A stretch of 64,000 nt of DNA from Euborellia annulipes (GCA_023213315.1 JAKCPI010012715.1:43004-107003); one strand, 5' to 3'. Shown: positions 45,604 to 56,993, numbered from the stretch's first letter. The notes: generated from the sequence alone by a model not told the origin. A program made the numbers and translations.

Positions 45604-45975
45604 TAGGAACCGACCGAATATTCGGTTTCGGTTACGGTTTCGGCCAGTTTCGGCCAAAAATCATGGTTTCGGCCGTAGTTTCGGTTTCGGCCGGCCGAAA
45701 CCAGAGTCTGAAAAAAATGGGATGAGACTCGCATGCAAAAAAAAAAAAAGGTCAAATAATTTGCACTTGAGGGAGAAAAAAATTTTAGTCTCCCTAAAAA
45801 AAAGATAAAATGATTTTCACGGGAGGGAAAAAAAATTCAAAAAAAAAAAAGGTAAAATGAAAAAAAAATTTTTATAGGAAATACAAGTTTCGGTTTCGGT
45901 TACGGTTTCGGCCGAAACTAAGGTTGAGGCCGAATATTCGGTTTCGGCTGAAAATCTTGTTTCGGTCGGACCCTA
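45604..45975. mobile_element. hAT-type MITE with iterated CGGTTTCGG, 8-bp TSD
   Basis: Ends TAGGAACCGACCGAA and (reverse complement) TAGGGTCCGACCGAA, with ATAATAAC on both sides (45596-45603 and 45976-45983). Both ends are dense in GGTTTCGGCC words around an A/T-rich middle. No ORF. Confidence 0.88.
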
Positions 45976-46250
45976 ATAATAACACTAGTCGACAAAAATG
46001 AACTTTTTTTCTTTCTACAAAAATAAAGATATGAAATTCTAGAAGTATTTTTCATGCTGAATTCTAATACCATTTCAGTTTTGCCCCATCAGGCACAGTT
46101 TTAGAGCAAAATAGATTTTGATAGAAAAAGTTCTCTAAAACGGCTTTAATTTAGAATATATGTTCGAAATAGTGGCTGTGAGATGTATAGATGGATGAAT
46201 GTGGGCAGGAGCACCATAAATAGACTCTGTATGCAGACTCAATCACCGGA

Positions 46251-46287
46251 GACGTTTCGGTTCCTTTTATTTAAGAACCATCTTCAG
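46251..46287 (-). ncRNA. Hammerhead ribozyme-like core F1
   Basis: CUGAAGA, stem II GGUUC/GGAACC, GAAAC, GUC. Helix I has at least GGA/UCC next to the core. Confidence 0.75.
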
Positions 46288-46354
46288 TCCTTACTAAAAA
46301 TATACATTTAACATATATATATATACACTGTTAAATGTATATTTTTAGTAAGGA

Positions 46355-46391
46355 CTGAAGATGGTTCTTAAATAAAAGGAACTGAAACGTC
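46355..46391 (+). ncRNA. Hammerhead ribozyme-like core F2
   Basis: As F1 but with GGAACU before GAAAC (C to U), which weakens the last stem II pair to G-U. CUGAAGA, GAAAC and GUC are intact. Confidence 0.7.
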
Positions 46392-46636
46392 TCCGGTGAT
46401 TGAGTCTGCATACAGAGTCTATTTATTGGCTGCTCCTGCCCACATTCATCCATCTTTAATTTAGAATGTTCAAATTATTTTTAACGCCGTACCTAGTAAA
46501 AATATTCAGGTATTTAGAATACATATAAATTTTAAGTTTCAGCCCAATCGGAGGTCATTTAGACGTGCCGCAAATGGCTTAAAGTTTAGAAAAATCGAAA
46601 TTTTCAAGATTTTCTTTTGCTTTGGTCACCCCTAAT

Positions 46637-47155
46637 CAGTGGCGGCTCTCCCATAAGGACTCCTCGGACGCCGCCCCTCCTAAAGATTTGAAAAAGTAAA
46701 AAATAATTAAATACCCATTCAATTATAATTATACATCTAACTAACCAAAGTGTTTTATCAGTCGCGTACATCGAAAATATAGGGAAAAAACAGCCAAAAA
46801 TAGCGCGAAAAGCGCGTATTTATAGCCGTCGGACGCTGTCCTGAACGCCCCAATCCATCAACATGCACTTATATGGAGAGAAGTGTGGTGGGGGCTGCTG
46901 GTGCTATGACGCGTGTAAGCTTGAGCCGAATGGGAGTTTTGGGACGCCGTCCGAGCATGCGCAGAGCGAAGCATCAGCTAGTCGCCGCACTGCGCGCCGG
47001 CGTTTCTTAACTTTTTTAACCGCATTCTAAGTGTTTAACGAATGTGTGATTGCTATGTAGTGTGATTTAGTGTGTATGGTTTAGTGTTCTCTTGGGGGCC
47101 CCCAGACCCCCCGGTGGTGCGCCCCCCCCGGCATTAAACTCACGAGCCGCCACTG
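46637..47155. mobile_element. hAT-type element CAGTGGCGGCTC, 8-bp TSD
   Basis: Ends CAGTGGCGGCTC and GAGCCGCCACTG are perfect inverses, flanked by CCCCTAAT (46629-46636 and 47156-47163). The 519-bp interior is GC-rich with no intact transposase. Confidence 0.9.
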
Positions 47156-47494
47156 CCCCTAATACAATTTTAGATATCCCTGAATGCAAAAAACATATAT
47201 GTACGATATTCTATAGTTCTTTGGTTTTCTAAAAATTCATTTATTCGTAAAAATCTGTTAAATATTAACGAAATTATGAACAAAAACGTCAGCAAAGAAA
47301 AAACACAAGTACACTCACTGGTCGAAAAAAATAGACTTCTTTTTCTTTTTACAAGTATTAAGAAAGAGATGAGATTCTAGAAATATTTTTTTAAATAATA
47401 ATAGATAATTCTAAGAATATTTGTTAATTTAATTTCAATTTTATAAATGTTAATATGAGAGATACTGTATATACGGATAGAGAATTGAAATAAA

Positions 47495-47590
47495 AAAAAA
47501 AATGTCCCCAACAAGCATCGAACTAGCGACTCCTTGTTTTCTAGACTGTTGCGCTTACTCTCACGGCTACCAGACACTATTGACATAAAC
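47495..47590 (-). repeat. tRNA-like sequence, possible SINE head
   Basis: On the minus strand, GTCTGGTAGCCGTGAGAG resembles an A box region and TAGTTCGATGC a B box. Flanks match repeats at 14510 and 46000. I do not see a complete tRNA cloverleaf. DNA 47600-48290 is without a gene. Confidence 0.3.
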
Positions 47591-48412
47591 AAAATTATCC
47601 AAACTTATAGAACTCGGAAATCTTGATAGTCTTCAAAGTCGATTTTCTTGAGTGTTCTTGAGTAGTGCATCGTACTGCTTTGGGAAATTGATGTCCAGAT
47701 ACTAATCTTCAAATCCTATGAGTTTGAAAAAAATCGGTGTGACCCCACCACCCGTGGGGACTCCTTGTTAGACTTTTGGTTTTCCAAAAATATCATACAA
47801 TAATCAATATTCACGTTGTTCCAAGAATTTAATAAATTTCCTTTGAATTTCAAAAAGGAATGTTTTATATTTTTTTGCTCTAATTCCATCCATCCTTTGA
47901 CTATTCACTCATCTTTCCATCTATTTAATGATTGATGTCCACATGAAGGAATACGCATAGAGATATAGAAATTCTTTGAAGGTGGCAGTAAATATCTATC
48001 TATTCGAATCAATTTACAGATGAATGAAGGAAATTTAACGATGGGAAGTAAAGGTTATAAAAAGAGAAATTTAAAGAGAATTTTTTTTTTTTTTCGGGTG
48101 CAGAGTAGGATGGAGCGAAAAAGTACGTTTTTCACTTTTTTTTTTTTTTTAATCGTAAACGAGAGTATGCAGAAAAGTTATAACTAGGGACCAGATTTTA
48201 AGCAAAATGTTTATTGCTGAATTTTATAAGCAACCATTAAATATTTAATTTCTATACGAATTAGGAAAAACTAAGTGCATTGAGATTGCATTTTTTATGC
48301 TTTTTTTTCCCTTTCGTGCTTATTTGAACTTATTTTACGAATATTTATAATTTTTTTTTCTTTTTTTTTTATTAAAAAACACACTTTTTTCCCATTCACA
48401 CGCGCATACACC

Positions 48413-48660
48413 AGGGGCGTATATAGGGGGTGGGAGCCGGGCTCCCTCGAGGGAGCCCGGCTCCCCCCCGAAATTTTCCAAATACATATATAGGGATATA
48501 CAGACATTAGCGGATCTCGCCCCCCCCCCTCCCTTGAAATGTTTGATCGGCCCCGTAGTGCGAAAAAATATAGCCCTGTAAAAAAAATTTTTTCCGCAGG
48601 ATGAAAAACTTTGGTTCTGCAAAAACAAAATTTTTCGCTGGGCGGGGCCGAAAAATTTTT
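48413..48660. mobile_element. Truncated relative of the 44087 hAT element
   Basis: CAGGGGCGTATATAGG start, a GGAGCCGGGCTCCC palindrome, then AAATTTTTTCCGCAGGATG-like words shared with 44600-44700. No matching right end. The overlapping ORFs are not genes. Confidence 0.5.
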
Positions 48661-49409
48661 GTTAGTTTCTTTAAAAATACGCCATTTAATGAGAAAAAAT
48701 TGCTTATTCAACTTTTATGCTTATTTGTCAACTTTTTATTCAAGATTTTTATGCTTTTTTAAGCACTTTTTTCCCCCTTTTTGTCCGGTCTCTAGTTATA
48801 ACTAAAGCCCGGATTCCTATACTGCAATTGCATATTCTATTTGTTCCCGAAAACCCAATTTTTTATCCGAATCATGCCCTCTTGGAACTATGGATCAAAT
48901 AGTACAGAATGCGCCTTTAAATTATCGAAATTAAGAAAAACTTGTCTGCTGTGCGACCAGTCACACCAGATCCCCCCCCCCTCCCCCGAGAAACACCTCG
49001 GGATCCGCCCTTGGTCTTAATCTACTTTAATGATACTCTAATTTAAGAAACATTTCATATGAAATGTCTTCTACATTTCTAAGTAAATTTAACACACAAA
49101 TACAAATCATTTTAATACAATTTAAATAAAATAAAGACAAAAATGTCGATTTTAAATTTAAGGGACAAATCAACATAATTTTTTTTAGTTGGATATTAAA
49201 TACAAATTTTATTTTTATAAGAATTTTCTAATAAAATAGACAGAGAAAAACTGAAATGAAAAGATTATTTTAAAATTTTAGAAATTTGGGGTTAATAACG
49301 AAATTTTGACATTTTTTTTCATTGTTTTAGTTAAATTGTTTATTAATAAGAGGGTAAAAATGAGAAATGCAACTAAGGTTATTTCTTTATTTGATTAATT
49401 CACACAGCT

Positions 49410-49442
49410 GACGTTTCGGTTCCGTGTTTGAACCATCTTCAG
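49410..49442 (-). ncRNA. Hammerhead ribozyme-like core G1
   Basis: CUGAAGA, stem II GGUUC/GAACC, GAAAC, GUC; helix I CAGCU/AGCUG is perfect over 5 bp. One of the best-formed cores in the window. Confidence 0.82.
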
Positions 49443-49503
49443 AGCTGGCGAAAAGTCATTATGAAAGTGTCATAGTGGATTTTATACATTGTTGAAATTT
49501 TCT

Positions 49504-49541
<38 letters not shown>

Positions 49542-49544
<3 letters not shown>

Positions 49545-50573
49545 AGGAAGGGAAAATGGCCAATAATTTTTTAGGTTTGATCCTTAAAAGGACCTTTGTT
49601 TTGTTTACCTTGTAAATAAATATTTAGCTTATCGCTTAGCTTTAGCTCTGAAAAGAGCTGTTGTTTAATATAGCATCGCATTACTTTTGTTAATAAGAAT
49701 ATTAGCCCTGAAAAGGACTATTTGTTGTACAGCTTCTTTTGTAAATAATAAAGTACAGTAACTTTTGCTAATAGTTAATTGTAACAACACCTTTTGCTAA
49801 TAAGTAAATTGGCCATTTGGGTCAAAGGGAATAAATGAGACAATGAGAGAAGGCAGACGCCACAAACCTGATGCGGAACGCCGCTAGGGTGCTCCGGGAT
49901 ATGTTGCTCCAACGACGACATTTAGCAAAAGAGGGAGGGACTCCGAGCCACCGACCTTTTATAGCCTCGGTCTAAAGCGGCGACGGAGAGGGGCGGGACC
50001 CCCCTGAAGGCAGCGAATAGCGGACTTGCCGGTTAGGTCTCTTTAAAAAGAGCCTCATCTTGATCCGGATGGCAGTGCAAAACGACGACGATCACCAGAC
50101 GGGTGTCCTTGCATTCATAAGTCGACGACAGAGGTCACTAGACGAGTGTCTCTGCATCTGAAGACGACGACGGTGAAATCAGGGCAGATTCCACATTACG
50201 ACGGAATAATCGACGAACAGACGGTTCGCCATTATTCCAAGAAGACGACAAGCCCAGACGAACAGACGGTCCGCTACTATCCAGAGGAATTGCCGGAGAA
50301 GACGCCATCATCAGTTGAGTGCGCGCCGTGTTTTCACTCGTAGTCTCGTTATTCCCACGCAAGTACAATCATAGTGCCGCTTCTTTTATGTAAATATAGT
50401 TACTGTGCCGTTTTATTAACTTCTAATTTGAATTAATTATTCATCAGTGTAAATAGACCTTTTTCCATTTTATTAATTTTTATATGTAAATAAACTTTAT
50501 TTTAAATTTATTAATAAACCACCATTTAGAATTGTAAATATATTTTACGCATTTTATTTTACAATTCCCTACA
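49542..50573 (+). mobile_element. Solo LTR (1,032 bp) inside the Penelope dimer
   Basis: Runs from TGTAGGAAGGG to TTCCCTACA, with 5'-TG...CA-3' termini that are short inverse copies. TATAT on both sides is compatible with a 5-bp duplication, but the target is itself a TA repeat. A TTTTATAGCC box near 49957 and AATAAA near 50488 fit an LTR on the plus strand. No internal region. ORFs at 50138-50368 lie inside the LTR. Confidence 0.75.
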
Positions 50574-50645
50574 TATATTATATAAGAAAATTTCAACAAT
50601 GTATAAAATCCACTATGACATTTTCATAATGACTTTTCGCCAGCT

Positions 50646-50678
50646 CTGAAGATGGTTCAAACACGGAACCGAAACGTC
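50646..50678 (+). ncRNA. Hammerhead ribozyme-like core G2
   Basis: Same sequence as G1 on the plus strand, with the same 5-bp helix I, 5-bp stem II and all core boxes. Confidence 0.82.
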
Positions 50679-51062
50679 AGCTGTGTGAATTAATCAAATA
50701 AAGAAATAACCTTAGCTGCATTTCTCATTTTTTACCCTCTTATTAATATAACAACTCAGCTATAAATTGTTTATGCTTAAATTGTTTATTAAAATGATAT
50801 GGATTTGTGTTAAATTTACTTAGAAATATAGAAAATATTTCATATTAAATGTTTCTTAAATTAGAGTATCATTAAGATAGAGTCTAAAGAAGGAACAAAC
50901 TGTTACGTTTCTTTTGACGTACAGTGTCATTTAGTCTACCAAAAGCCATAAATAGCGTTCGGGTTTATTCTCCTAAACTTTGTTCTCATGACACAATAAT
51001 AAACAAAAATCTCAAACTTATTTCTTAATCAGTGATCTTTATTATAAATCACGATTACTTAC

Positions 51063-51235
51063 TCTGATAGCATTATTCATTTTATCAGCTGTTATTTTTT
51101 CCTCTCCGTTAAAATAAAATTGTTCAATTTCATTTATTATTTGAGAATAAGATAAATTCCGAATGTCTGATAATTCTCTTAAAGATTTAGGCCAAACTTT
51201 GGTAAAATCTTCTTCAAATTCTTGATAATTTGTAT
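51063..51235 (-). CDS. Esterase B exon 7
   Basis: 173 bp, entering in phase 1 and leaving in phase 0. It encodes TNYQEFEEDFTKVWPKSLRE, then QFYFNGEEKITADKMNNAIR. It is the counterpart of esterase A exon 7 (KFYFENQEK). Acceptor TTTTTAG, donor GTAAGT. Confidence 0.88.
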
Positions 51236-51377
51236 CTAAAAAGAAAAAAAAAAAGAAGAATTTAATTATTTTACTAACCGTTTGGCCGATTAATCCGAGG
51301 TTTGATTTTCATTCATTTCAATCACACATTTTTGTTTTTCTAACTAATTTTTGTTTAAAAGATCTTTAGTCTCTGTA

Positions 51378-51959
51378 CACTGTTAAAAAACTTCCAGAAA
51401 ACTTCCTATACAAGTATAAGAACTCTGTTTCATAAACTGTTTATGAATATATATGAGAAAATTCAATTTGTTGCCAACCAAACAAATTTCTTGTATATTT
51501 TAAAATTAATTATTTTGGTAAAAATTGTTAATTTTAATTTTTATAGCTTTTTAATTGAATTACTTTATAAAAATTATTTAATTAGTATTTACTTCATAAA
51601 TATTTAAATAGTTTAGAGCGCGAATTTCAAACCAGAATTTAATAAATTTAGATTTGTGAAATAAATTTTAAAAGAATAATTTCAAGTTTCCTTAAAATAA
51701 TTATAAAATAATATTAATAAAAATTCGTTGAGGTAGTCGAGTTATTTGAGAACGTTTAGACCAGTGATTCTCAACTTGTCGCGGTACACTTTTAACGATT
51801 TCAAAATTTGGCGGCACACAAAGAAAAAGATAAGTTTAAAAGTTGGCAATTTGTTCATAAACTTTTATATTAATTTTATTTCATATCCTGGGTATATTAA
51901 TATTAAATCACCGAAGTATATGAAAAATGATTGAAAAATGATATTTTTTTTTTACAGTG
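51378..51959. mobile_element. CACTGTTAAA-ended MITE, copy 1, TA TSD
   Basis: CACTGTTAAAAA to TTTTTTACAGTG, flanked by TA. It is nearly identical, in the same orientation, to 59512-60096. The 62-residue frame found in both copies is part of the repeat, not a conserved gene. Confidence 0.7.
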
Positions 51960-52489
51960 TAGTAGAAAGAATAGACTGAGAAGTTAGCGAGTAAACAAAC
52001 AACCCCTCCCTCTTCACCATTTTATATTGCAAAATGTTATGTATTTTCAACTAATTAAAAGTAAAAAAAAGTCATTTATATATAATATATGTAATAACAA
52101 AAATACCGCATGATAAATATATGTAATTTATAATATTAATGGGATAGGCCGGATAACAAGGGTTTTAGTGTATAATAAAAACTCTTAATTTTCCCTTGGA
52201 TTTCAAATTATCGAATGGTCTACATTAAGGTTGTTCGGATAGTACCCCGTAAGTCATAATAGAATCTATATATATATATTTTTTTTTAATAAAATGAAAA
52301 ATTTGAATTCATAAATTCATTATTATAATTTAGTCGTGACCTATCAATGGATTAAGTTAATAATTTAATTACCAAAAATAATAAATGAATGACTTTTGAC
52401 TCAAGTATTTCTTTGCATAATATAGATTTGGCAATATTTCCATTTAACAGCTGATTATGCTGATCGTTTATAGTGTTCAGTTGTATTAC

Positions 52490-52661
52490 TTTCTCTTACC
52501 TATGTATATATGTAATATATATATAGAGAGAAAGTATTGGTTTCATGTCAAAAATTCGATGTCGAGATTTTGATGGATATACACGTTTTGAGGTCCCCTG
52601 AATCCAAAAAAGTGATTTTCGCGACATGGTCTGTCTGTGTGTGTGTCTGTCTGTGTGTGTG

Positions 52662-52704
<43 letters not shown>

Positions 52705-53500
52705 CAATTTTAAGCATGAAGGAATTGAGCTACGAGGTTGAAATTTTATATTTAAGTTAAACACCCCCCGGGACCGGAAAAATAAGCTTTTAATCAAAAT
52801 CGGCCAATGAGTACTAGTACTTTACTGATGTACTTTTTCAGTTTTTTTCGATTTTCTCAAAATTCGCTCTAACGATTTTGATTAAAATTCAAAAATCAAT
52901 TATTTTTTAGATGCTCTTTCAAATGTATATTCTCGTTTTGCTCTCAAAATTGTTTGAAGCACACTTTACTCTTGTGCTTCATAGAGAAGATAGGAGAAAT
53001 GGTTGCCATGGTAACAAAATATAAATATTTTCCCATGTTTATAAATTTGACATCTTTAATTCTAATATATGCCCTCGGGGCATGGCGTAGAGGTTAGCGT
53101 GCTAACCTCATATACCAAACGTCGCGGGTTCGGACCCCAGGCAGTCCGATGATTTTATTTAAGCCAATTGGATACCAAATGGCTTAAATAAGAATGCCTG
53201 GACCCCATATAGGCCTATGTATATTTATTAATAACGGATATCGTAAAAAGTCTTATATGGCCTCAGTTGCCGAAAAGACTGTGTGAATGTGTGTGTGAGT
53301 GTGAGTGTGAATGAGAAAAAAGTGTGAATGTTTTTTTTTAAGAAAAAAAAAAAAAATTCTAATATATTGGCGGAAACTAAATATATGTCGACACAAAAAA
53401 TCTGGTGTGACAAGCACAGAACACAACTTTCGATTACCGAAGGTAAGAGAAAGTTGTGTGCTGTGCGACAGTCACACCAGATTTTTTATTTATAATATTA
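52490..53500 (-). repeat. Repeat family B, copy with long (GT)n and SINE
   Basis: Same layout as 15740-16395, with a long GT tract at 52631-52702 and the CTGGTGTGA hairpin at 53400-53485. The frames across the GT tract are artefacts. Confidence 0.7.
53071..53354 (+). mobile_element. tRNA-derived SINE, copy 4, 13-bp TSD
   Basis: Main SINE family. AATTCTAATATAT flanks both ends (53058-53070 and 53355-53367). Copy 2 of repeat B (near 16278) has a single AATTCTAATATAT, the empty site. Confidence 0.92.
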
Positions 53501-54254
53501 CAATGAGTAATGCAAATCAGTTTAAACACAATGTGCGGACAATTTGCGAGAAAAAATATAGGAAATTGGAAAAAAAAAAATGTAAGTGAAAGGGAATTAT
53601 TATATAAGATGTTGCCAGACTGGTCTGAATCACGTGACTTATTGTTTTTTTTAAATGACTGACTCATTTTCGGGAATTTTTTGACTTTCATGTTAAAATA
53701 TCTTTAAAAGCCCACGTCAGAAACTTTTGATTTTATGTTTAACGTATTCCTCGGAAGTAAATTGATAAAATGTAAGTTTTTTTGTTTTTGTATCTATTGC
53801 AGAGGTGGCTATATAATTCGATATGTGTGCGTTTCGTCGACATTCCCCATAGACTACATGTTAAATTTCAATTTTTTAAAATTAATTACACGATAACCCT
53901 GCGTCAGATCTGCTTCAAAATTTTATTTTATACGTATGTGATAGTGATTAATAACATATTAAAAAATTAGCTTTTAATCTATTAAAGTGCTTTAATGTTC
54001 GAACAACCTTAAATAAAAGAGAAATGGTAGGGGGGCCTAACTTTAAAAAAAAATTTTAATAAAATTCTAGCCTTTAAGAGGACTCAGGCTCCTCGGGGTC
54101 TTTATAAAAAGGAAATATTTAGATTAAATGAAAAAATGTTGCCTTAATAAAACAGAATTTCGGCATTTTTGTTTTTGTTTTATTTAAATTGTAATTATTT
54201 ATTAAAATGATATGGATTTGTGTTAAATTTACTTAGAAGTGTATAATATATTTC

Positions 54255-54850
54255 ATATTAAGGCGGAATAGGACCGAAGGTGTTACGCATGTTTTTCCCG
54301 ATAAGATGGCGTTGTCTGTCATAAAAATTATGCCCAAAAAATCAAAAATTTGCCAAGAGATGTCAGAATGGTAGCTAATAATATTTAATGCATTTGGTTG
54401 ATTTTCATTGATCTTTTAACAATAAATACTTTATAAATGTTATTATATATTATGTATCTTTTATAAAAGCATAAAAATATATAAATATAGGCTATTAGGG
54501 GATCGGCTGTTAGACTAGCCTGCCATCTATTGCAAGAATGCTGAACTAATTTGACAGATGATTTTTAAATAAATCATCTAAGCTTATTTTAAAAATTTCT
54601 TAATTAATATGTGATTAATAATAACAATAAATTCATTTTTAAATTAAAAAAAAAAATTAAAGATTATTGGGACAGATTGTTTTTTTGTATTTGCTTGATA
54701 ACAAAAAAATTAATTACGATAATTTTTTAATAAGTCATTAAACAAATTATAGCTCGATGTCCCAATAATCTCATATGAATTTAATTCATTTAAAAAAAAA
54801 CCGCATTGAAAAATTCCTTATAATAGTCTAGTTTTTTTTTTAAGTACGTT
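54255..54850 (-). repeat. Dispersed repeat C, minus-strand copy (empty site)
   Basis: Inverse of 37655-38215. ATTATTGGGAC at 54663-54673 is the uninterrupted target of the Penelope dimer at 41654. DNA 54851-55330 has homopolymers and a short GT tract; no gene is seen. Confidence 0.65.
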
Positions 54851-55333
54851 TAGACGTCGCTCCTGGACCCCCCTTAAATGTTTCTTAAATTAGTGTATCA
54901 TTAAGGTAGATTAGAACAGGTCTTTTTAAAATAAAACAAAATGTTTATTTTTTTAAGCGCAGTTTATATATATATCTAAGGTTATTTAATTTTTGTAAAT
55001 TTAAATCAGATTAAAAATGATAGACTGGCCATAAATTATTTCTTTTTCTGTTTTTTTTTTTTTTTTGCAGGTGGATGTGCCTGTGTGTGTGTGTGTTGTT
55101 CGACCGCAGCTAGACCTCCATCAAAAACAAAAAGGTAAGATGTCAGTCACTCAGTCAGTACTAACGCTCTTTGGCGTAAATAATTTAGAATGGCAAAACA
55201 AAAAAAAAAAAAAAAAACAAGCAAAGAGAGAAAATATTTTAAAATAGTGATTTCTTTTTTTTTTTTTTATTGATTGATTGATTGATAGTTTAACTTGACA
55301 GATTTCTTATCTATGGGTCGTTTTGATAACTTA

Positions 55334-55522
55334 CCTACCCCAACATTAAAATAGCCTCCCTATGGGGAAATACATGGTGTTTGTCCTTCAGCATTAAAAT
55401 AGCTGAAGGACAAACACCATGTATTTCAGCGTTAAAATAGCTGAAGGACAAACACCATGTATTTTCCCATAGGGAGGCTATTTTAATGTTGGGGTAGGTA
55501 AGTTATCAAAACGACCCATTTA
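55334..55522. repeat. Compound palindrome
   Basis: TACCTACCCCAACATTAAAA and its inverse form outer arms. CCTCCCTATGGG and AAACACCATGTATTT blocks pair inside, and GCTGAAGGACAAACACCATG occurs twice in direct order. Likely a fold-back MITE with an internal duplication. Confidence 0.6.
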
Positions 55523-55599
55523 TTAATGAGAAATCCTGGAAATTATTATTTTTTAATCTGGATTAACTAGTGGCACAGACCTTCGGTAATCGAAAGTTC

Positions 55600-55855
55600 C
55601 CATTGCTGGAATGTTGCAGCAAAATTGCCAATCTTGCTCAATATTGACAATTTTGCAGCAACATTGGTGCAATATTTCTGCAATGTTGCAAAAAGGCCGA
55701 CATAGGAATATTGCAACAATATTGCTAGCTTGGAATATTGCCGCTGCAATGTTGCCAAGATTTGCAATATTGATGCAATATTCCTGCAATATCAATTGGC
55801 AATTTATGCAAGATTCGCAATATTTCTGCAACATTGCTTCAATATTTTGTGCTGT
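55600..55855. repeat. GCAATATTG-rich segment
   Basis: By eye, nine AATATT words (mostly GCAATATT or GGAATATT) and several GCAACATT/AATGTTGC words in ~240 bp, without a fixed period. It sits in the middle of a CTGGTGTGA hairpin copy (CTTCGGTAATCGAAAGTT before, GTGTTCTGTGC after). A shorter relative is at 4405-4490. The overlapping ORFs on both strands are by-products. Confidence 0.6.
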
Positions 55856-56182
55856 GTGGGTTGTGTTCTGTGCAGTACAAGAGTAAAGAGGTCTGCAAAC
55901 AATTTTGAGAGCAAAATGAGAATATACATTTGAAAGAGCATCTAAAAAATAATTGATTTTTGTATTTTAATCAAAATTGGTTAGAGCAAATGAGAAAATC
56001 GAAAAAAAAAGAAAGTAAAATGGAAAAAGTACATCAGTAAAGTACTAGTACTCATTGGCGGCTTTTGTTCAAAAGCATAAAGCAAAAGCAGAAAAAGAAA
56101 TAATTTATGGTCAGTCTGATTTAGATTCAAAAGTCCTCAGAGGAGCTCAAAAGGTGTATATCCAAAATAATAATAATTTAAC

Positions 56183-56348
56183 CTTTTAAAAGTCCAAGAA
56201 TCTCAGCGGATGTAATACCAGCAAGAAAAGAGATATTTTTAAAATTGCCAGTGGACATCTTCTCTTCAGGATCGCCGGTAAAGAATAAATCGGGTGTCCC
56301 TTCAGGTTCGGATGTTGGTTGAAGAAAAATTCCTAAATCTGGTCGTTT
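56183..56348 (-). CDS. Esterase B exon 6 (catalytic acid)
   Basis: 166 bp, entering in phase 0 and leaving in phase 1. It encodes KRPDLGIFLQPTSEPEGTPD, then FKNISFLAGITSAEILGLLK. The Glu of ITSAE is the expected triad acid. Acceptor TTTTTTAG, donor AAAAG|GTTAAA. Confidence 0.9.
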
Positions 56349-56509
56349 CTAAAAAAAAAAAAACAACAATAAAAAGCACTATTACTGGGTTAATTGTAGA
56401 GAATTCCGCGGGATTCTACATGTAATATTATATCAAATAATAGAAAAATCTAAAGATTAAAAGAGTGTGAAAGTGTGAAAGATGAATTAGTAAGAGTTAG
56501 AGTAAAGTT

Positions 56510-56690
56510 GAATTGTGGATAAAAGAAGATGTTAAGTCATAGAAGAAGATGATAAGTAATAGAAGAAGAGTTTAAGTCATAAAGAAGAAGTTTAGTCATA
56601 AAAGAAGACGTTAAGTCTTAAAAAACTACGGGGGTCTGGGGGGCGAAGCCCCCCAGCTAGCTTTCAAGTGTGAGCGAAGCGTAGCGCTTG
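56510..56690 (+). repeat. ~20-bp tandem units plus GC-rich palindrome, copy 2
   Basis: Six or so units like GAAGACGTTAAGTCATAAAA, then CTACGGGGGTCTGGGGGGC/GCCCCCC and AGCGAAGCGTAGCGCTTG. Inverse of 16440-16660. Confidence 0.6.
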
Positions 56691-56993
56691 TAAGTAAATT
56701 TAACATAAATTCATATCATTTTAATAAAAATTACAAATTCATATAAAACAAATACAAAAATGACGAAATTTTTATTTTTTCACAATCACACTCAATAATT
56801 TTATTTAAATTGTATTAAATTGATTAAAATGATTTGTATTTGTGTTAAATTTACTTAGAAATTTCTTTAAATTCATTAAGGTAGATTAGAAGAGGTCTTC
56901 TTAAATGTTACGTTATTTTTGACGAGTTAAAATTCTAATGTAACAAAAGATTAAACATTAGTACCAATAAAGGTTATAAATAAATAAACTTAC

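Larger units (their letters stand above)
46158..46453. mobile_element. Penelope-like inverted dimer (family F), 14-bp TSD
   Basis: CTTTAATTTAGAAT flanks both ends (46144-46157 and 46454-46467). Arms 46190-46313 and 46331-46453 are near-perfect inverted copies around a TA-rich centre, each with a hammerhead core. Confidence 0.85.
49346..50776. mobile_element. Penelope-like inverted dimer (family G), 15-bp TSD
   Basis: TTAAATTGTTTATTA on both sides (49331-49345 and 50777-50791). Arms 49346-49530 and 50575-50752 are inverted copies, each with an intact hammerhead core. The TA-rich centre received a solo LTR. Confidence 0.85.
49020..50890. repeat. MITE family G host, split by a Penelope dimer
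   Basis: Outer parts 49020-49345 and 50777-50890 match 35930-36310. Order of events: MITE, then the Penelope-like dimer at 49346, then the LTR at 49542. Confidence 0.6.
52225..54012. mobile_element. piggyBac-like MITE, copy 4, with two nested layers
   Basis: TTAAGGTTGTTCGGATAGTA at the left and GTTCGAACAACCTTAA at the right. About 52480-53500 is repeat family B, which itself contains the SINE at 53071. Three insertion generations are visible. Confidence 0.7.

Noticed and set aside
48295..48711. 138-codon minus-strand frame
   Set aside because: Passes through the truncated hAT relative at 48413 and low-complexity DNA; no recognisable domain.
52496..52797. Frames of repeated Thr-His
   Set aside because: Translations of the (GT)n tract in repeat family B.
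55065..55247. 60-codon frame with Val/Cys-rich start
   Set aside because: It arises from a short GT tract followed by a poly-A run; no supporting context.
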